Assembly: GCA_964453665.1 (NCBI GenBank)
Contig: CAYVQT010000019.1
Span: forward strand, 1-47,499
From: DAOUTY01 sp964453665
GTDB lineage: Bacteria > Chloroflexota > Dehalococcoidia > SZUA-161
Direction: 5' to 3'
DNA: 47,499 nt
The notes under the pieces were generated by a model that saw only the letters and a list, made by a program, of their open reading frames with translations, was not told the origin of the DNA and searched no databases. Below, piece after piece: positions 45,776 to 47,499 of this stretch (positions within the stretch are counted from its first letter, which is position 1; the number at the start of each line of letters is the position of its first letter). The translations under genes were made by a program, and so were the position numbers.

Positions 45776-47271
45776 TTTATTGCCAAGTGGGTGCCATCTA
45801 CCTCGACACTCTTTATAAAGGACTTCAGGAATGCTTTCTGCTCCATGATCGAGGACTCGCTCAGTAGTTTCTTGAGGTCCTGCACATAGGCTGCGATCAC
45901 CACCGGATCCGCAAGCTCTAATCTTTGCTGGTGGAGCTCTCCCTCAATTTCTGTCTTGGCCTTGTCGAGTTCTTCCTTTCTTTGGCACAGCGCATTTATC
46001 CGTGGGGCCAGTTGCTCCGGTCCAAATTTCCCCGTCTCTAAGGCATCATAGAGCTTCCCAAGTCGGCTCTCCACATCGTTCAGTTGCATCCGCAGCACCT
46101 GCAGCCTCTCTTCGTCATCACTGCACGACGCTGCCAGCTCTTCGTTCGTCAGTCGTATCAATTCTTCCATATTCTCATTGGTCAGGATGTTCTGCTTAAT
46201 GCGATCAATGACAAAGGCCTCAACTTTCTCCTTGGGCAGCAATGGGGTATCACACACCTCTCTCCCTTTGCGCCTAGCACTGCTGCACACGTAGTAAAAG
46301 AACTGGCCAGATTTGGCAACAAGCCCGATCATGGAGGCCCCACAGCTTTTACAGTGAATCATCCCACTCAAAAGGTAGTGGCTGTGGACAACCCTGGGAT
46401 GGGCTTTCTTCGGGGCGCGTGAAGCAAGCTTCTTCTGAACCTCTTCGAAGGTCTGCTGATCCACGATCCCGGTCCAAGCATCCTCGCTACGCACAACCGA
46501 GGCGCCATCGCGCCCGAACGGTCTCCTCTTCCGGCGGCGGTCCCAGACCAGCGTTCCGGCGTATGCTTCATTATGCAGCACGTTATGTACAGATGTGGTC
46601 CCCCATCGCTTCCCTGTTGCCGTGGTCAAGCCGTCCCTATTTAGTCCGACTGCAATCTCTTTCAGACCGTTCCCCGCCAAGCTTTCCCTGAAGATTCTCT
46701 CCACCACCGGGGCAGTCCTAGAATCAGGTTCCAGCTTTGTCCGTGTCCTATCCCCATCTCGCACGCTGGCCCTCTGGTAGCCGAACGGTACCCTACCTCC
46801 CGGATAAAAGCCTCGCGACACACTTTCTCGCATCCCTCTCACCACATCCTGGGAGAGGTTGGCCGAATAGAACTCGTCGATGACCTCGATGATACCTTCT
46901 AGCAATCTGCCCGAAGGGGTATCCTCCACTGGCTCATTTATAGAGATTACCTGGATGCCATGCTTCCTGAGCAGAGACTTGTAGATGATCGAGTCCTCCC
47001 GGTTGCGGGCAAATCTGGACAACTTCCACACCAGGATGGCCTCAAAGGGAGCAGGCTTTTGCCGGGCAGCGCTGATCATCTGCTTGAAGCCAGGCCTGTC
47101 AATAGACCGCCCGCTCTCAGCCTCATCCACAAATTCCTTTACCACGACCTGTTCGTTCCTGGCAGCGTAATCCCGCAGCGCCCTGAACTGCGCTGAGATC
47201 GACAGGTCTGTGTCCTGCCTCTCCGAGGACACCCGAGCGTAGACAGCGACTCTCTTTGGTTCGTTGCTCAT
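45619..47271 (-). CDS. Large serine recombinase (second, convergent)
   Basis: 550 residues, clearly homologous to the product of 44132-45775: nearly the same through residue 150 (S15 in VYARVSSERQDTDLSI, NREDSIIYKSLLRK, GRLLEGIIEVIDEFYSANL), more divergent later. It keeps the recombinase domain (GLNRDGLTTATGKRWGTTSV), zinc ribbon (CKSCGASMIGLVAKSGQ, CDTPLLPK) and coiled coil. Ends with IIQNGSPFGIKSRTRT, parallel to IPNGEPFCIIGRTIA in the partner. Its first gene upstream is a second ImmA/IrrE-like end, so it belongs to a related element that extends beyond the right edge. Confidence 0.95.
   Translation of the reverse strand: MSNEPKRVAVYARVSSERQDTDLSISAQFRALRDYAARNEQVVVKEFVDEAESGRSIDRPGFKQMISAARQKPAPFEAILVWKLSRFARNREDSIIYKSLLRKHGIQVISINEPVEDTPSGRLLEGIIEVIDEFYSANLSQDVVRGMRESVSRGFYPGGRVPFGYQRASVRDGDRTRTKLEPDSRTAPVVERIFRESLAGNGLKEIAVGLNRDGLTTATGKRWGTTSVHNVLHNEAYAGTLVWDRRRKRRPFGRDGASVVRSEDAWTGIVDQQTFEEVQKKLASRAPKKAHPRVVHSHYLLSGMIHCKSCGASMIGLVAKSGQFFYYVCSSARRKGREVCDTPLLPKEKVEAFVIDRIKQNILTNENMEELIRLTNEELAASCSDDEERLQVLRMQLNDVESRLGKLYDALETGKFGPEQLAPRINALCQRKEELDKAKTEIEGELHQQRLELADPVVIAAYVQDLKKLLSESSIMEQKAFLKSFIKSVEVDGTHLAINYTIPLVAGPCEGELTEEAMVLPIIQNGSPFGIKSRTRTVSRVVLSGGKGTV
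45668..45717. repeat. Imperfect 50-bp dyad at the recombinase junction
   Basis: Centred at 45692/45693: TTATACCGAACGG (45678-45690) against CCATTCTGTATAA (45695-45707) matches at 11 of 13 pairs, and GTTCT/AGAAC closes the outer ends. It lies in the shared 3' end of the two convergent recombinase genes, where it encodes the NG-x-PF motif of both. Candidate crossover (att) site or joint of an inverted duplication. Confidence 0.55.
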
Positions 47272-47305
47272 ATCCCCTCCCTGGTTAAAGTGACTATGGG
47301 ATCAT

Positions 47306-47499
47306 CTAGTAATCTTCCTCCTGCGCGCCCCCCCTGAAAACCTCCATGTGTTCAGGCCTCACCAGCTCGATCTGCGGCCGGAGGACTTCCCTGTCCTGGC
47401 GTAGAATCACCACCAGCGTCGCCCCGACAACCTCCGATCCATGCAGTATGCGTATTTCGGACCAAATCGGCCGCCTTCACGGAGCAAACCGGCCACCCT
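47306..47499 (-). pseudogene. Truncated ImmA/IrrE-like gene end
   Basis: Leftward, the last 50 codons read EVVGATLVVILRQDREVLRP, then QIELVRPEHM and on to EEDY, very close to the end of the ImmA/IrrE-like protein at 43151-44095. About 57 codons before the stop an in-frame TGA (47477-47479) interrupts it, and the sequence before that does not align in the same frame. This indicates a frameshift or a recombined 5' part; the gene continues beyond the window edge. It lies directly upstream of the second serine recombinase, the same order as in the first element. Confidence 0.6.

Noticed and set aside
1..47499. tRNA, rRNA or CRISPR arrays
   Set aside because: No cloverleaf with a TTCGAAT-type arm, no rRNA-like sequence and no regularly spaced repeats with unique spacers were seen. 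The iterons at 40668-40786 are too close together and lie in a coding gene.

Overview
The window falls into two unlike halves. Positions 1 to about 21.8 kb are AT-leaning chromosomal sequence of an anaerobic, probably slow-growing bacterium. It carries an adenosylcobalamin-type ribonucleotide reductase, a flavodiiron protein, phosphoketolase with acetate kinase, an archaeal-looking DUF211/VIT1 pair, and a peroxiredoxin whose active-site codon is UGA with a SECIS-like hairpin behind it. This fits an anaerobic Chloroflexota (Dehalococcoidia-like) lineage. That placement is inference; no rRNA or other phylogenetic marker is present.

Region 0.3-9.7 kb, mostly + strand: a small membrane protein, a HesB-like protein, Hsp20, then acetate kinase, a baeRF3-type release-factor-like protein, DUF211, a VIT1/CCC1 transporter, phosphoketolase and class II ribonucleotide reductase. 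Region 9.9-15.3 kb, mostly - strand: PEBP/YbhB, DUF2267, double-BON, CBS-pair and HesB-like proteins, two NarL/LuxR response regulators and a decayed histidine kinase. Region 15.6-21.8 kb: a second HesB-like/Hsp20 pair, flavodiiron protein, a rubrerythrin-like gene with an internal amber codon, the putative selenoprotein peroxiredoxin, a TIR fragment and an LCMT-type methyltransferase. Together this reads as a stress/dormancy and oxygen-defence island. It also holds remnants of an IS110 transposase, cytochrome bd subunit II and a sensor kinase.

From about 21.8 kb to 45.8 kb lies a visibly GC-richer integrated element with virus-like layout. A CI/Cro-like switch with divergent promoters (42.6-42.75 kb) separates a rightward module (repressor, ImmA/IrrE-like protein, large serine recombinase) from a long leftward transcript. 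That transcript starts with replication and control genes: a candidate recombination directionality factor, an initiator with five intragenic iterons, a DnaC-like loader, a sigma-region-4-like protein, a J-domain protein and a MoxR/RuvB-like AAA+ ATPase. It then passes tandem hairpins at 36.2-36.3 kb and continues into a late, structural-looking module. The late module has no terminase, portal, HK97-type capsid protein or tape-measure protein that I can recognise. Instead it has beta-rich repeat proteins and at least eight proteins built around methionine-rich transmembrane segments, several of them C-terminal anchors on otherwise soluble domains (subtilisin-like protease, DUF192, Ig-like). 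A virion or vesicle-like particle with a membrane would fit, but that is inference.

From 45.6 kb to the right edge a second, homologous large serine recombinase runs in the opposite direction, preceded at the edge by the broken end of a second ImmA/IrrE-like gene. The two recombinases overlap tail to tail across an imperfect 50-bp dyad. Two related elements may meet here, or an inverted duplication may have formed at an attachment site.
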